A stretch of 64,000 bases of DNA from a virus. Location of the stretch: positions 1-64,000 of IMG/VR virus record IMGVR_UViG_3300008107_000184; one strand, written 5' to 3'. This document shows, in pieces, positions 25,546 to 33,484 of this stretch; the stretch's first letter is position 1, and every line of letters begins with the position of its first letter. The translations under genes were made by a program, and so were the position numbers. The notes under the pieces are model-generated. The model was given only the letters and a program-made list of their open reading frames with translations. It had not been told where the DNA came from and searched no databases.

Positions 25546-26252
25546 CTTGTTAGACCCTCCAATACTACTTCACTTTCCACTTCAGTATTTGGATTTGTAA
25601 CTTTAATAGTATGAGAAAGTTTAGGCATTGTTTCAAAAAACTTTTCAATGTCTTTAAACTGTTGAGAAGTTAGTTGCTCAAGAAATTCCTTAAGTTCTTT
25701 TTTTGTTACATCAGAAGATGACCAAGACTCTTCTTCACTATAAATCTGCTCAATACAAGAGGTAATCATATCAAATGTTTCATCAACAGAAATTTCAGAT
25801 CCAGCAATAAAATTACTCTTGACAAATTCTTGCATTGATGGATATCTCATTCTCAAAGTTAAACTATCATCAAGTTTGATATCTCTCGAATGGTCTTCTC
25901 TAAACTCAACTTCAATATCATCTAGATTGATACTTACAGGAACTTGTGTATTTCCATCATCGGGACAAGTAATTAAAACATCAACGGTTTCACCAACAGA
26001 TTTTCCACGAATGTTGAGGAACAAATATTCAATATCAAAAGTTGCAAGTTGCTCAATCTTAATTCCACGAGTAACAATGCAATTGCCAATTACTGTTTTT
26101 ACTGCTTCAGCAATTTGCTTTGGGTCTTCACTTTCCATTGCAATGATTAAAACCTTTTCTTCCTTCACAAGAAATGGGCGATACTTGATACTTTTCTTTA
26201 GAGAAGGAATTTCCAACTCATAGGTCGGTGTTGAAATTTTTGGTAAAGGCAT
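25533..26252 (-). CDS. 26: Gp26-like baseplate hub assembly protein
   Basis: 239 residues, matching the T4_baseplate family of gp26-type hub assembly proteins: KYRPFLVKEEKVLIIAMESE near residue 24, CIVTRGIKIEQLATFDIEYL in the middle, and a C-terminal domain with LRMRYPSMQEFVKS. In cyanophages this gene lies upstream of the tail tape-measure genes, and by position and family it behaves like a tail assembly chaperone. It ends LTSFFA-stop at a slippery site leading into the 57-residue frame. CTAAATA lies 28 bases upstream of the ATG. Confidence 0.85.
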   Translation of the reverse strand: MPLPKISTPTYELEIPSLKKSIKYRPFLVKEEKVLIIAMESEDPKQIAEAVKTVIGNCIVTRGIKIEQLATFDIEYLFLNIRGKSVGETVDVLITCPDDGNTQVPVSINLDDIEVEFREDHSRDIKLDDSLTLRMRYPSMQEFVKSNFIAGSEISVDETFDMITSCIEQIYSEEESWSSSDVTKKELKEFLEQLTSQQFKDIEKFFETMPKLSHTIKVTNPNTEVESEVVLEGLTSFFA

Positions 26253-26279
26253 AATAACCTATAGAAACGTCAGTAAAGT

Positions 26280-26286
26280 TATTTAG
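26280..26286 (-). promoter_or_regulatory. Cyanophage late promoter box CTAAATA
   Basis: Minus strand CTAAATA upstream of gp26 (ATG 26252). The TAA stop of the upstream gene (26283-26285) is inside it. Confidence 0.6.
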
Positions 26287-27122
26287 AAGAGAGTTTCTGA
26301 GTTCGCTTGTGTAGATAATGGATTTGAAGATAAAGAATCTGATGCTGACTGAAGTGCTTCGCTATTGCTTACTCCAAAAGTATAAGTTTCCTGAGATGCT
26401 CGGAAAACATCCTCTGCAGATTGTGGAGCCGATGGAATATTCTGCGGTTGAAGAGGATTGAGATTATTATTATTTCCGATAACAAATTGATTAAAGGAAT
26501 TTGTTGCTCCAGCAATATAACGATCGTATTGAAAAGAAGCAGAAACTTTTAAAGTATCTGATGACGTATATGAAACAGGAACTGAACTTATGTTTAATGG
26601 AAACAACCCTCTAAAATTATATACAATCTCCCTTCGATAATCCCTATCAAACTTAACTATTCTAACTTGATTTGCCTTATAATATTGGGGGTATTGCATT
26701 CTCACAAAATAATTACTGACATTTTGACTAATTGGTGCGTTTTCACCAATAAGACCTTGATTATTAAAAGACCCACTGGCAATAAATTCCATCCAACATT
26801 CTAAAAAGTTAAGCATTTGATAATCACTATCGACATAAAAATCTAGAGTGATTTCTGAATAGATTCTAGAGCTTGCAAACTTTTCTTGAACTCCCATATA
26901 ATTTCCATCAACTGTAAAAGATCCTAATGATGTTGTTGGAAGCACAGCAGAGTAGCATAACAGACCAGCGCCTTCAGCAATAAATCTGGGATTGATTCCC
27001 CTTCTAGAAAGGTAAAACATCAACTCTGGAGGCAGCATTCCAAATTGCACTTCATAATGAGAAGTTTGTGCAAGATTGGTTAGCAGTGGTTTAATATCCG
27101 ATATTCTGCGAGGAAATGCCAC
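26283..27122 (-). CDS. Gp54-like baseplate-tail tube initiator
   Basis: 279 residues, starting at GTG (27122) with AAGG eight bases upstream. Features: HYEVQFGMLPPELMFYLSRR near the N-terminus, AVLPTTSLGSFTVDGNYMG, a hydrophobic DFYVDSDYQMLNFLECWMEF, and a C-terminal QYDRYIAG segment. The tube-like beta fold and the linkage to gp48, gp53 and gp26 fit a tail-tube-related baseplate protein (gp54 in most cyanophage annotations). It is the leftward member of a divergent late promoter pair. Confidence 0.65.
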   Translation of the reverse strand: MAFPRRISDIKPLLTNLAQTSHYEVQFGMLPPELMFYLSRRGINPRFIAEGAGLLCYSAVLPTTSLGSFTVDGNYMGVQEKFASSRIYSEITLDFYVDSDYQMLNFLECWMEFIASGSFNNQGLIGENAPISQNVSNYFVRMQYPQYYKANQVRIVKFDRDYRREIVYNFRGLFPLNISSVPVSYTSSDTLKVSASFQYDRYIAGATNSFNQFVIGNNNNLNPLQPQNIPSAPQSAEDVFRASQETYTFGVSNSEALQSASDSLSSNPLSTQANSETLF

Positions 27123-27123
27123 T

Positions 27124-27163
27124 CTAAATACCTTATACGAGTCTTATATTATTAAGTATTTAG
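27124..27163. promoter_or_regulatory. Divergent late promoter pair (CTAAATA)
   Basis: CTAAATA on the plus strand at 27124-27130 and on the minus strand at 27157-27163, arranged head to head with overlapping reach: each lies at the start of the opposite gene. The plus one serves gp4 (ATG 27164), the minus one the gp54-like gene (GTG 27122), each with a 33-34 bp leader. Confidence 0.65.
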
Positions 27164-27601
27164 ATGTCATATAAGGGAAAATATAAACCATCGCATCCTG
27201 AAAAATACAACGGAGATCCTACAAATATCATTTATCGATCTCTTTGGGAAAGAAAGTTTTGTGTCTATTGTGATACGAATGAAAAAATAATTGAATGGTC
27301 ATCAGAAGAAAAAGCAATTCCTTATCGGTCACCAATCGACGGAAAGATACATCGGTACTTTCCAGACTTCCTTATTAAAGTCAAAGAATCTGATGGTAGT
27401 ATTAAAAAATATATGATTGAGATTAAACCCTCAAAACAAACAGTGCCTCCCCCAAAACCAAAGAGACAAACAAAGCAATACATTGCAGAGGTTTATGAGT
27501 ATGCTAAAAATCAATCAAAGTGGGAAGCAGCAAGAGAATGGTGTGCTGATCGTGGGTATGAGTTTAAGGTAATCACCGAACACGAATTGGGAATTAAGTA
27601 A
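27164..27601 (+). CDS. 4: Gp4-like head completion nuclease-fold protein
   Basis: 145 residues, close to T4 gp4 (150). SLWERKFCVYCDTNEKIIEW is followed by YFPDFLI and IEIKPSKQ, which gives a PD-(D/E)xK-type pattern with E29, D68 and E86-x-K88. In T4, gp4 with gp50/gp64 completes the filled head before tail joining. First gene of the plus-strand block; its stop overlaps the next start by one base (TAATG). Confidence 0.85.
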   Translation: MSYKGKYKPSHPEKYNGDPTNIIYRSLWERKFCVYCDTNEKIIEWSSEEKAIPYRSPIDGKIHRYFPDFLIKVKESDGSIKKYMIEIKPSKQTVPPPKPKRQTKQYIAEVYEYAKNQSKWEAAREWCADRGYEFKVITEHELGIK

Positions 27602-27975
27602 TGCCAAGAAAGACTTTACAACAAAGAAAAAGAAGTCGTATTACCCTTCTTGTAAAAAATCTGCTTGGGACAGAAAATGCTAATGATATTATGAATAAAT
27701 TAAAGACTATTTTACCAGAAACTGTAGGACCACCGAAGGCAGGTAAGTTTTATATTTTTGTATATAACGCAAAGACTTCTGGAGTGAGATATGACCAAAA
27801 TCCTTTAGTCGCAGTTACAGAAGTTTTTAATTGGGGATTTAGAGGAATCAATTATCACTGGGGAGAAGTGCGCCAATACACTTGGGATGAAGTTGCAGGT
27901 GCTGTCTATGAGGTCTATAGGGAAGAAATAGATGACTTAAGGCGATTGCCTTTCAGCAACATTCTAACTAAATAG
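27601..27975 (+). CDS. Conserved hypothetical virion-cluster protein
   Basis: 124 residues. Very basic N-terminus (MPRKTLQQRKRSRITLLVKN), then a beta-rich domain with FYIFVYNAKTSGVRYDQNPL and HWGEVRQYTWDEV. Always next to gp4/gp48/gp53 in cyanophage genomes as far as I recall, so a small structural or assembly role is likely. Function not known. Its last codons run through a plus-strand CTAAATA (27968-27974) that could serve gp48. Confidence 0.65.
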   Translation: MPRKTLQQRKRSRITLLVKNLLGTENANDIMNKLKTILPETVGPPKAGKFYIFVYNAKTSGVRYDQNPLVAVTEVFNWGFRGINYHWGEVRQYTWDEVAGAVYEVYREEIDDLRRLPFSNILTK

Positions 27976-27987
27976 TTCAAAAAATAA

Positions 27988-28905
27988 ATGTCCAAACCAA
28001 CAGTATTCAGATACCCATTAGGTCTCATAGATCAGAATACTGACTATGTAAAAATTGATGCTTATAAGTATCGTCCTCCAGGACTTAATGTTCCTACACA
28101 GCAAAACTTTTCTTTTGCTCAAAAAAGTTCTGATGGACTATATGATAGTTTGGGTGCAAAAGAAATAAGAGGGACTATTATTTTACCCATTCCACAAAGT
28201 ATGCCTACCAACACACAATCTGCGAGTTGGTCTGAAGGTAGAATGGGTCCAGGAGCAACTTTAGGATTGGGAATAGCATCTAAAACTATAGAAAGTAAAG
28301 ATTTTTTTAGTAATTTGGGGTCAAGTTTAGCAGCAGCTGCTGTTGGTATCAGCAAAGCTGCACAAACAACACTAGGTCAAAAAGGATTGCAAAGTTTTTT
28401 TGCTGCAAAAGGTGTTGAACAATTGCTAGGGCAAGATGGTCTATTTAATGATGTTTTAGCAAGACAAACAGGAGCAGTATTTAATGAAAATATTGAATTG
28501 TTATTCAGAGGTTTAAATCTTCGAGCACCATTTCAATTTGCCTTCGATTTGGCGCCAAGAGATGATAAAGAAGCACAAGTAATTCGAAATATGGTCATTT
28601 TCCTTAAAAAAGAAATGGCAGCTAGAAAAGGAAGCCAAACTGGAGCAGCTGCTGGATTATTCTTAACTGCTCCAAGCGTTTTTAAAGTTCAATATATGAG
28701 TGGTGGAAAACCACATCCATATCTCAACAAGTTTAAAATTTGCGCCCTTACTGATTTAGCACTTAACTTTACTGGGTCTAATACATATGCAACCTATTCT
28801 GACGGAACTCCAGTGCATATGAGTTTGGGATTAACATTCCAAGAGTTGACTCCAATTTACGCCCAAGACTACCCGGAAAGAAACGAAACAGGAGTTGGAT
28901 ACTAA
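27988..28905 (+). CDS. 48: Gp48-like tail tube cap
   Basis: 305 residues. Starts SKPTVFRYPLGLIDQNTDYV, with an Ala/Gly-rich hydrophobic central region (about residues 95-150) and a C-terminal tube-like domain ending in GLTFQELTPIYAQDYP. This matches the gp48 baseplate tail-tube cap of T4-like cyanophages, the platform on which the tail tube polymerises. Its stop overlaps the gp53 start (TAATG). Confidence 0.8.
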   Translation: MSKPTVFRYPLGLIDQNTDYVKIDAYKYRPPGLNVPTQQNFSFAQKSSDGLYDSLGAKEIRGTIILPIPQSMPTNTQSASWSEGRMGPGATLGLGIASKTIESKDFFSNLGSSLAAAAVGISKAAQTTLGQKGLQSFFAAKGVEQLLGQDGLFNDVLARQTGAVFNENIELLFRGLNLRAPFQFAFDLAPRDDKEAQVIRNMVIFLKKEMAARKGSQTGAAAGLFLTAPSVFKVQYMSGGKPHPYLNKFKICALTDLALNFTGSNTYATYSDGTPVHMSLGLTFQELTPIYAQDYPERNETGVGY

Positions 28906-29597
28906 TGACATACTTCAGAGAACTTCCAAATTTAGAATATCAATCCTTTTTACCAGGAACTAAATCTTCTCATCAATATGTCACGGTAAAGAATTTATTC
29001 CGTAGAGTTAAACTTCGTGACGACTTACAAAATGTCTTCACTATCTTTGACAAATATCAAATTCCAGATGGTTCCAGACCAGAGTTGGTCGCACAAGAAC
29101 TTTATGGAAGCGTTCAATATGATTGGGTTGTGATTGTATCTGCAGGAATTACAAGACTTAGAGATGAATGGCCACTTTCCGATAAACAAGTCTATGATTA
29201 TTCGGAATCAATTTATGGAAGTGACTTAAATGAAATTCATCATTATGAAACCAAAGAAGTCAAAGACCCAGAAGATCGTTTAATTTTACCTTCTGGTCAA
29301 GTTGTTGATGAAGACTTTAAAGTTTATTATACTTACGATGGAAATCTTTATACAAATGACGCAACAGCACTTGGAGAAAATGTCATTCGCATATCAGACC
29401 CAATTGTGGGTGTGAGTAATTATGAATATGAAGTCAGAAAAAACAATGATAAAAGAGGTATCTACGTATTAAAACCAAGATACCTCCAACAAGTTATTAA
29501 TGATACAAGAAAAGCGATGATCTATGATAGGTCATCGCAGTATGTGAATGATAGATTAATTAAGACTGAAAACACAAAGGTTTCAATTCCATTTTAA
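28905..29597 (+). CDS. 53: Gp53-like baseplate wedge protein
   Basis: 230 residues. TYFRELPNLEYQSFLPG and then a LysM-like segment (DGSRPELVAQELYGSVQYDW followed by VVIVSAG) are typical of gp53, which links baseplate wedges around the hub in T4. The C-terminus is basic. Last gene of the plus-strand block; ends at a bidirectional terminator facing gp32. Confidence 0.85.
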   Translation: MTYFRELPNLEYQSFLPGTKSSHQYVTVKNLFRRVKLRDDLQNVFTIFDKYQIPDGSRPELVAQELYGSVQYDWVVIVSAGITRLRDEWPLSDKQVYDYSESIYGSDLNEIHHYETKEVKDPEDRLILPSGQVVDEDFKVYYTYDGNLYTNDATALGENVIRISDPIVGVSNYEYEVRKNNDKRGIYVLKPRYLQQVINDTRKAMIYDRSSQYVNDRLIKTENTKVSIPF

Positions 29598-29619
29598 AGG
29601 AGGAGATTTCTCTCCTCCT
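29598..29619. terminator. Bidirectional terminator between gp53 and gp32
   Basis: Inverted repeat AGGAGGAG-N6-CTCCTCCT between the convergent genes. The T-rich run (TTTAAAA) lies on the minus-strand side, so it works best for gp32; it also insulates the plus-strand block. Confidence 0.75.
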
Positions 29620-29627
29620 CATACACA

Positions 29628-30551
29628 TCAGTCTTCGGCAAGTTTTGCGAAGTACGAAAGTGCGTCATCATCCTCATCTTCTTCCACTGGAGCAGCAGCA
29701 CGACGAGTGGGTTGAAGATTATTCAGTTCGCTACGAAGACCATCATCAAGGTCCCTTGCAGAACCACGAGAATACTCTTCCTCGTTATCAACTTCTTCAT
29801 CGAGACGCACAGACTTTGCACCAAGCACTGAATCAAGACGCTTCTTCAATTCTTCATAAGTCTTGAATTGGTCAGGAGCAACAAATTCGGTAAGAGAATA
29901 CTGCTTCTTCCAGATTGCTTCCATTGCATCATCATCGTCCAGAAGAGCTCCAACCGAAGCAAACTCACTGGAATCATAGTTACGATAACCAGCAACACTC
30001 TTTGCCTTCAGTTTGAAGTTTGCACCTTGCCAGAAGTCAAAGGCATTAATCGGAGTTTCGTCCTCATATTCAGGTTGCATTGCTTCCATAATCTTATCAA
30101 AGATTTTCTTACCATACTTGAAGAGGAAGACTTTACCTTCGTTTTCAGGATTGGCAGGGTCTTTGACGACATAAACATTGCTGACATAAGTCAGTTTACG
30201 CTTCTGCTTACGGGCAACTTCTTTGCCAGCATCAGTGCCATTATTCCAGAGTCCAGAGTTGTGCTCGCACACAGGGCACTTTTGATTCACGGTAGTCAGG
30301 CACGTATCAATTAACCAACCACCAGGACCTTGAAATGCGTGACTATAAACTTTGACAAACGGAATATCTTCCCCATTAGGAGCAGGAAGAAAACGGATTA
30401 CGGCATAACCATTATTTGACTTATCTACACTCAACTTCCAAAAGCGGTCATCACTAGAACTTTCGGAGTTATTCATTTTTTCTACTTCTTTCACCAGTTT
30501 TTCGGTGAGAGAACCAAGTTTGGATTGCTTCTTAAGATTTTCGAATGACAT
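29628..30551 (-). CDS. 32: Single-stranded DNA-binding protein gp32
   Basis: 307 residues (T4: 301). N-terminal basic cooperativity segment (ENLKKQSKLGSLTEKLVKE), OB core with zinc ligands H71, C84, C92 and C95 (HAFQGP, DTCL, KCPVCEH), and an acidic C-terminal tail (PVEEDEDDDALSYFAKL) for protein partners. It coats ssDNA in replication and recombination and recruits gp59. It has its own consensus sigma70 promoter, which fits strong early-middle expression, and a terminator behind it. Confidence 0.95.
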   Translation of the reverse strand: MSFENLKKQSKLGSLTEKLVKEVEKMNNSESSSDDRFWKLSVDKSNNGYAVIRFLPAPNGEDIPFVKVYSHAFQGPGGWLIDTCLTTVNQKCPVCEHNSGLWNNGTDAGKEVARKQKRKLTYVSNVYVVKDPANPENEGKVFLFKYGKKIFDKIMEAMQPEYEDETPINAFDFWQGANFKLKAKSVAGYRNYDSSEFASVGALLDDDDAMEAIWKKQYSLTEFVAPDQFKTYEELKKRLDSVLGAKSVRLDEEVDNEEEYSRGSARDLDDGLRSELNNLQPTRRAAAPVEEDEDDDALSYFAKLAED

Positions 30552-30592
30552 AGGATTTTTAGGATACTTGGGATGAATTGGATTACTTGGAT

Positions 30593-30621
30593 ATTATAGC
30601 AAAAATGCTCTCAACCGTCAA
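30593..30621 (-). promoter_or_regulatory. Sigma70 promoter for gp32
   Basis: TTGACG (30616-30621), 17-bp spacer, TATAAT (30593-30598), minus strand; 11 of 12 positions. The -35 is inside the 3' end of the DUF1825-like gene. The transcript leader before the gp32 ATG is about 35 nt. Confidence 0.8.
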
Positions 30622-30943
30622 TGAATTGCTTGAGAGATTCGATGGTTTTGGTCATACTGCTAAACAGTACTCCCATATCAGTCTCTGGTGGGAAACCCAT
30701 CAGGGCAACTGATTTACGAAGATTCTCTTTCATCACAACCGCTTCTGGGTCATCCGAAAGAGACAATCTTGTATACATTACTCTCTGTTTTTCAAGTAAC
30801 ATTTCAAGTCTTTCAATATGCTCCAGTTTATCTTCACGGGACATAACACCAAAAGTCAAAATGCTTCCATATATACTCTCTTGTAACTGATTGATTTCTT
30901 TCAGTTCTTCCTGAATAATATCAGAATCAAAAAATTTACTCAT
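30611..30943 (-). CDS. DUF1825-like protein
   Basis: 110 residues from the ATG at 30943, which overlaps the gp59 stop by 8 bp; the longer open frame is inside gp59. MSKFFDSDIIQEELKEINQL followed by RLEMLLEKQRVMYTRLSLSD fits DUF1825, a small helical family typical of cyanobacteria and their phages. The function is unknown. Its cyanobacterial distribution is one of the better host clues here. Confidence 0.8.
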   Translation of the reverse strand: MSKFFDSDIIQEELKEINQLQESIYGSILTFGVMSREDKLEHIERLEMLLEKQRVMYTRLSLSDDPEAVVMKENLRKSVALMGFPPETDMGVLFSSMTKTIESLKQFIDG

Positions 30944-31532
30944 TGATAATTTCCCGTAAAATCTTCTTGAATTGAAACACATCAATATTTAGAAATGGAT
31001 TGTATTTTTTCATTTTTAAACTGACGGTTTCCCATACCGGATCTGAAAGTTTCTTATCAAACTTTTTCCCGAACAGGAATATTTTATCATAGATGATTAG
31101 AGTTTCAATAGAAATCTTCCCGCTCAGGAATCTTTTTAGAACGGGTGGATGACCTTTGGAACAGTTCAAGGCATCCTCTAATTTTGTTTCCAAGAACAAT
31201 TCGCTGCTTTGCTCTTTGAACAAGTAAGTCAAACTCTGTTGTCTCCGCATCCAATCTGCGTATTTCCTTTCGCCAGAATTGATAATTTCGCCAATCCATA
31301 AATTACTCGCGTTGTCTGCCTCTACAAAATTTGATACTAAAAAATCTACGACTTCTTTGTCAGAGTATTTGCGACTTGTTTTCTCGAACCAATATTTATC
31401 GCGCCTCTTATTAAAGGAAGCAATACTGGCACGGGTCTTCGCACCATACTTGAAGAAATCGTATTTTGGATTTGTAAAATGATTTTTAAGTGACAGATAA
31501 TGTTGATAAGTTTCAAATGGAGTCACAATCAT
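30936..31532 (-). CDS. 59: Helicase loader gp59
   Basis: 198 residues (T4: 217). MIVTPFETYQHYLSLKNHFT followed by KYDFFKYGAKTRASIASFNK is the hallmark N-terminal half of gp59, which loads the gp41 replicative helicase onto gp32-coated forks. The C-terminal half is helical and basic. Overlaps gp33 by ATGA and the DUF1825-like gene by 8 bp. Confidence 0.9.
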   Translation of the reverse strand: MIVTPFETYQHYLSLKNHFTNPKYDFFKYGAKTRASIASFNKRRDKYWFEKTSRKYSDKEVVDFLVSNFVEADNASNLWIGEIINSGERKYADWMRRQQSLTYLFKEQSSELFLETKLEDALNCSKGHPPVLKRFLSGKISIETLIIYDKIFLFGKKFDKKLSDPVWETVSLKMKKYNPFLNIDVFQFKKILREIINE

Positions 31533-31789
31533 AGAGGCAGTTTTGCACGCGAGGTCCGCTTCATAAAGTTTAAACTTATCGCATCATATTTCAACTTTTC
31601 TTTTAGAGGTTTTGAAATAAGTTTTGTAACTGACTCAACTTCAAGACTATTGATCTCACAATAATGACAAATTGCGTCAATATAATTGAAGTTTTCTTCA
31701 ATTACAATTTTCTCTATTTCTAGAGCAAACTTTGAAGGAGTAAGAAACTTATTTTCTATGACTTGTTCTAATTCTTTATTTGGTTCCAT
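31529..31789 (-). CDS. 33: Late transcription co-activator gp33
   Basis: 86 residues from the ATG at 31789, which has a GGAG site; the open frame runs further upstream but inside the nuclease gene. LTPSKFALEIEKIVIEENFN and YIDAICHYCE precede a C-terminal KLISKPLKEKLKYDA ... FMKRTSRAKLPL tail, the form of gp33 in cyanophages. In T4 gp33 bridges RNA polymerase and the sliding clamp to activate late promoters with gp55. Its presence fits the late boxes seen across this window. Confidence 0.85.
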   Translation of the reverse strand: MEPNKELEQVIENKFLTPSKFALEIEKIVIEENFNYIDAICHYCEINSLEVESVTKLISKPLKEKLKYDAISLNFMKRTSRAKLPL

Positions 31790-32456
31790 AGATCTCCAGT
31801 TTATCTCTAACAAACTTTCTAATGTATTCGGTGAGAAGTTTGATGTATTTTGATTTGTCATATTCTTCATAAACGACGCATTCTCCATTTTCACAAGCCA
31901 TGATGATTACAAGTTTTTTGACTGAAATACCAGTCAGTTCATATAGCATACAACCATATGCCATACATTGAACAAAATAGTGTTCAATCCACTCGCGTGG
32001 TTTTGGTTTTTTAGAAGTCTTAAAGTCAATTATTGCTAACTCGCCGTTATATTCAGCGATACAATCAACTGTCCCAGCAATACCCAGTTGCTTACTATAT
32101 AGGGACCCTTCAAGGGCGTAAATATTATTTATGCGCTTTATCTCCGTTTTCGCAATCTTAAAAAGAAAATCCGCAATCGGCGCAACAGACGGCAAATCTT
32201 GATTCTTAAGGTAGTGCTCCGTAAGAGAATGCATATCCGTGCCGCGAGAAGTCGCCGCTTTAGTAATCTTATCAGCTTCCTCCTCACCGACCTTTTTACG
32301 CCAATTGACAAAGATTTCACGATTAAAATGACTCGTAATAGAAGTAATGGATACTAACTTAAGGAGTTTTTCCTCATCTGGCACAGAATAATATCTTACA
32401 CCATCAATCGTTTCACGCTCCAACTTTGGGAGTTCAATATCAATATGATTAAACAT
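31776..32456 (-). CDS. RecB-like PD-(D/E)XK exonuclease
   Basis: 226 residues from the ATG at 32456 (the frame begins one TTG codon earlier). Motifs: RGTDMH near residue 71-76, GTVD (D131), IIDFKTSKK (D144, K146) and Q163-x-x-AY. This is the RecB/MGME1-type nuclease arrangement common in cyanophages between phoH and gp33. It probably processes DNA ends in replication or recombination, or degrades host DNA. Overlaps phoH by one base (TGATG). Confidence 0.85.
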   Translation of the reverse strand: MFNHIDIELPKLERETIDGVRYYSVPDEEKLLKLVSITSITSHFNREIFVNWRKKVGEEEADKITKAATSRGTDMHSLTEHYLKNQDLPSVAPIADFLFKIAKTEIKRINNIYALEGSLYSKQLGIAGTVDCIAEYNGELAIIDFKTSKKPKPREWIEHYFVQCMAYGCMLYELTGISVKKLVIIMACENGECVVYEEYDKSKYIKLLTEYIRKFVRDKLEIYGTK

Positions 32457-33214
32457 CAAAAACCAGCATCCATTTTCGCAATAATGTATTCTTTGACAAG
32501 TCCAGAACGAACAATATCGTCTACACCAAATTCAATTATATCAAAAGATGGCATTTTACGCAATACTGACATAAAATCTACAATACCATTACGCTCATTT
32601 GTTTTCTGTAAGTCTGATTGAGAAGCATCACCACAGAAACAAATCTTGGTATTCTCACCAACACGAGTAATGATGGAATCAAGTTCGTGGAAGTTTAGAT
32701 TCTGAAACTCGTCCACAATAATGATTGCATTATCAAGAGTCGTTCCGCGAAGAAAAGAAGTTGACCAGAACTTAATTGTTTCTTGCGACTTTAAGTTGCC
32801 ATAGAGCATCTCAAATTCAGAATCACTAGGCATCTGGAACATATACTTCACCATATTCTTATAAGGAATCTGGTAAATATCTGCCTTATCTTCGTGAGAA
32901 CCAGGAAGGAAACCAATTTCTCTTGTCGCAACTAATGAACGAACAAGATAGATTTTCTCATAAGGAGTTGATTCATCTAGAACGTCAGCAAGAGCATTGT
33001 AAAGAGTAATAAAGGTCTTACCCGTTCCAGCACACCCGTAGGCAACTAGATGTTTACCGTCAGTATAAGATTCAAACAAACGCTTTTGGTTTTCTGTAAG
33101 AGGGTCAATATCAACCAAGTATTCTGCACTTAGAGGTTTTCTCCTCTTCATTTGTTTTGCGGTCAGACCAACACCGATTGGTTGATCGTTGTTTCCTCTT
33201 TTTCTTCTTGCCAT
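32456..33214 (-). CDS. phoH: PhoH-like P-loop ATPase
   Basis: 252 residues. Walker A GCAGTGKT at 60-67, Walker B with DEFQN at 168-172 and a sensor-like CFCGDASQSD near 193-202; this is the PhoH superfamily, a core gene in marine phages. The N-terminus is basic. Despite the name, no Pho box is evident upstream; the role is unclear, with RNA helicase or stress roles suggested for the family. Follows a 79-residue gene by one base. Confidence 0.9.
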   Translation of the reverse strand: MARRKRGNNDQPIGVGLTAKQMKRRKPLSAEYLVDIDPLTENQKRLFESYTDGKHLVAYGCAGTGKTFITLYNALADVLDESTPYEKIYLVRSLVATREIGFLPGSHEDKADIYQIPYKNMVKYMFQMPSDSEFEMLYGNLKSQETIKFWSTSFLRGTTLDNAIIIVDEFQNLNFHELDSIITRVGENTKICFCGDASQSDLQKTNERNGIVDFMSVLRKMPSFDIIEFGVDDIVRSGLVKEYIIAKMDAGF

Positions 33215-33215
33215 A

Positions 33216-33455
33216 TTAGAGTTTTTTTACAGTTGAACCGGGCATTTTTTGAGCACGACCTAAGACATCATTCCACGAAGGATGTTTTTGAGTTAATTTA
33301 TTTCTCCAATCTCCCACCTCACCAACATTCATTTGTGTTGGAATGAGTGGTTTGAGATGAGGATTTTCTTTGAGATATGGGTCCTTTTCTGCCATAAGCA
33401 TCCATTTCTCAAAGATTTCACCAGTTTCAGTATTTTCGAAGCGATATGTAGGCAT
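33216..33455 (-). CDS. Conserved hypothetical cyanophage protein
   Basis: 79 residues: MPTYRFENTETGEIFEKWML looks like the start of an FmdB-type ribbon, but no cysteines are present, so zinc binding is lost or never existed. C-terminus has VLGRAQKMPGSTVKKL. In cyanophages it is regularly found beside phoH. CTAAATA lies 23 bases upstream. Confidence 0.7.
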   Translation of the reverse strand: MPTYRFENTETGEIFEKWMLMAEKDPYLKENPHLKPLIPTQMNVGEVGDWRNKLTQKHPSWNDVLGRAQKMPGSTVKKL

Positions 33456-33477
33456 CAGTTATAATCTCAACATAAAA

Positions 33478-33484
33478 TATTTAG
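33478..33484 (-). promoter_or_regulatory. Late promoter box CTAAATA
   Basis: Minus strand CTAAATA before the gene at 33455. It contains the TAA stop of thyX (33481-33483). It could give phoH and its neighbours a late transcript in addition to any early read-through. Confidence 0.5.

Noticed and set aside
27968-27974. Plus-strand CTAAATA as a separate gp48 promoter feature
   Set aside because: It fits the box but leaves a leader of only a few bases before the gp48 ATG; kept only as a note under the 124-residue gene.
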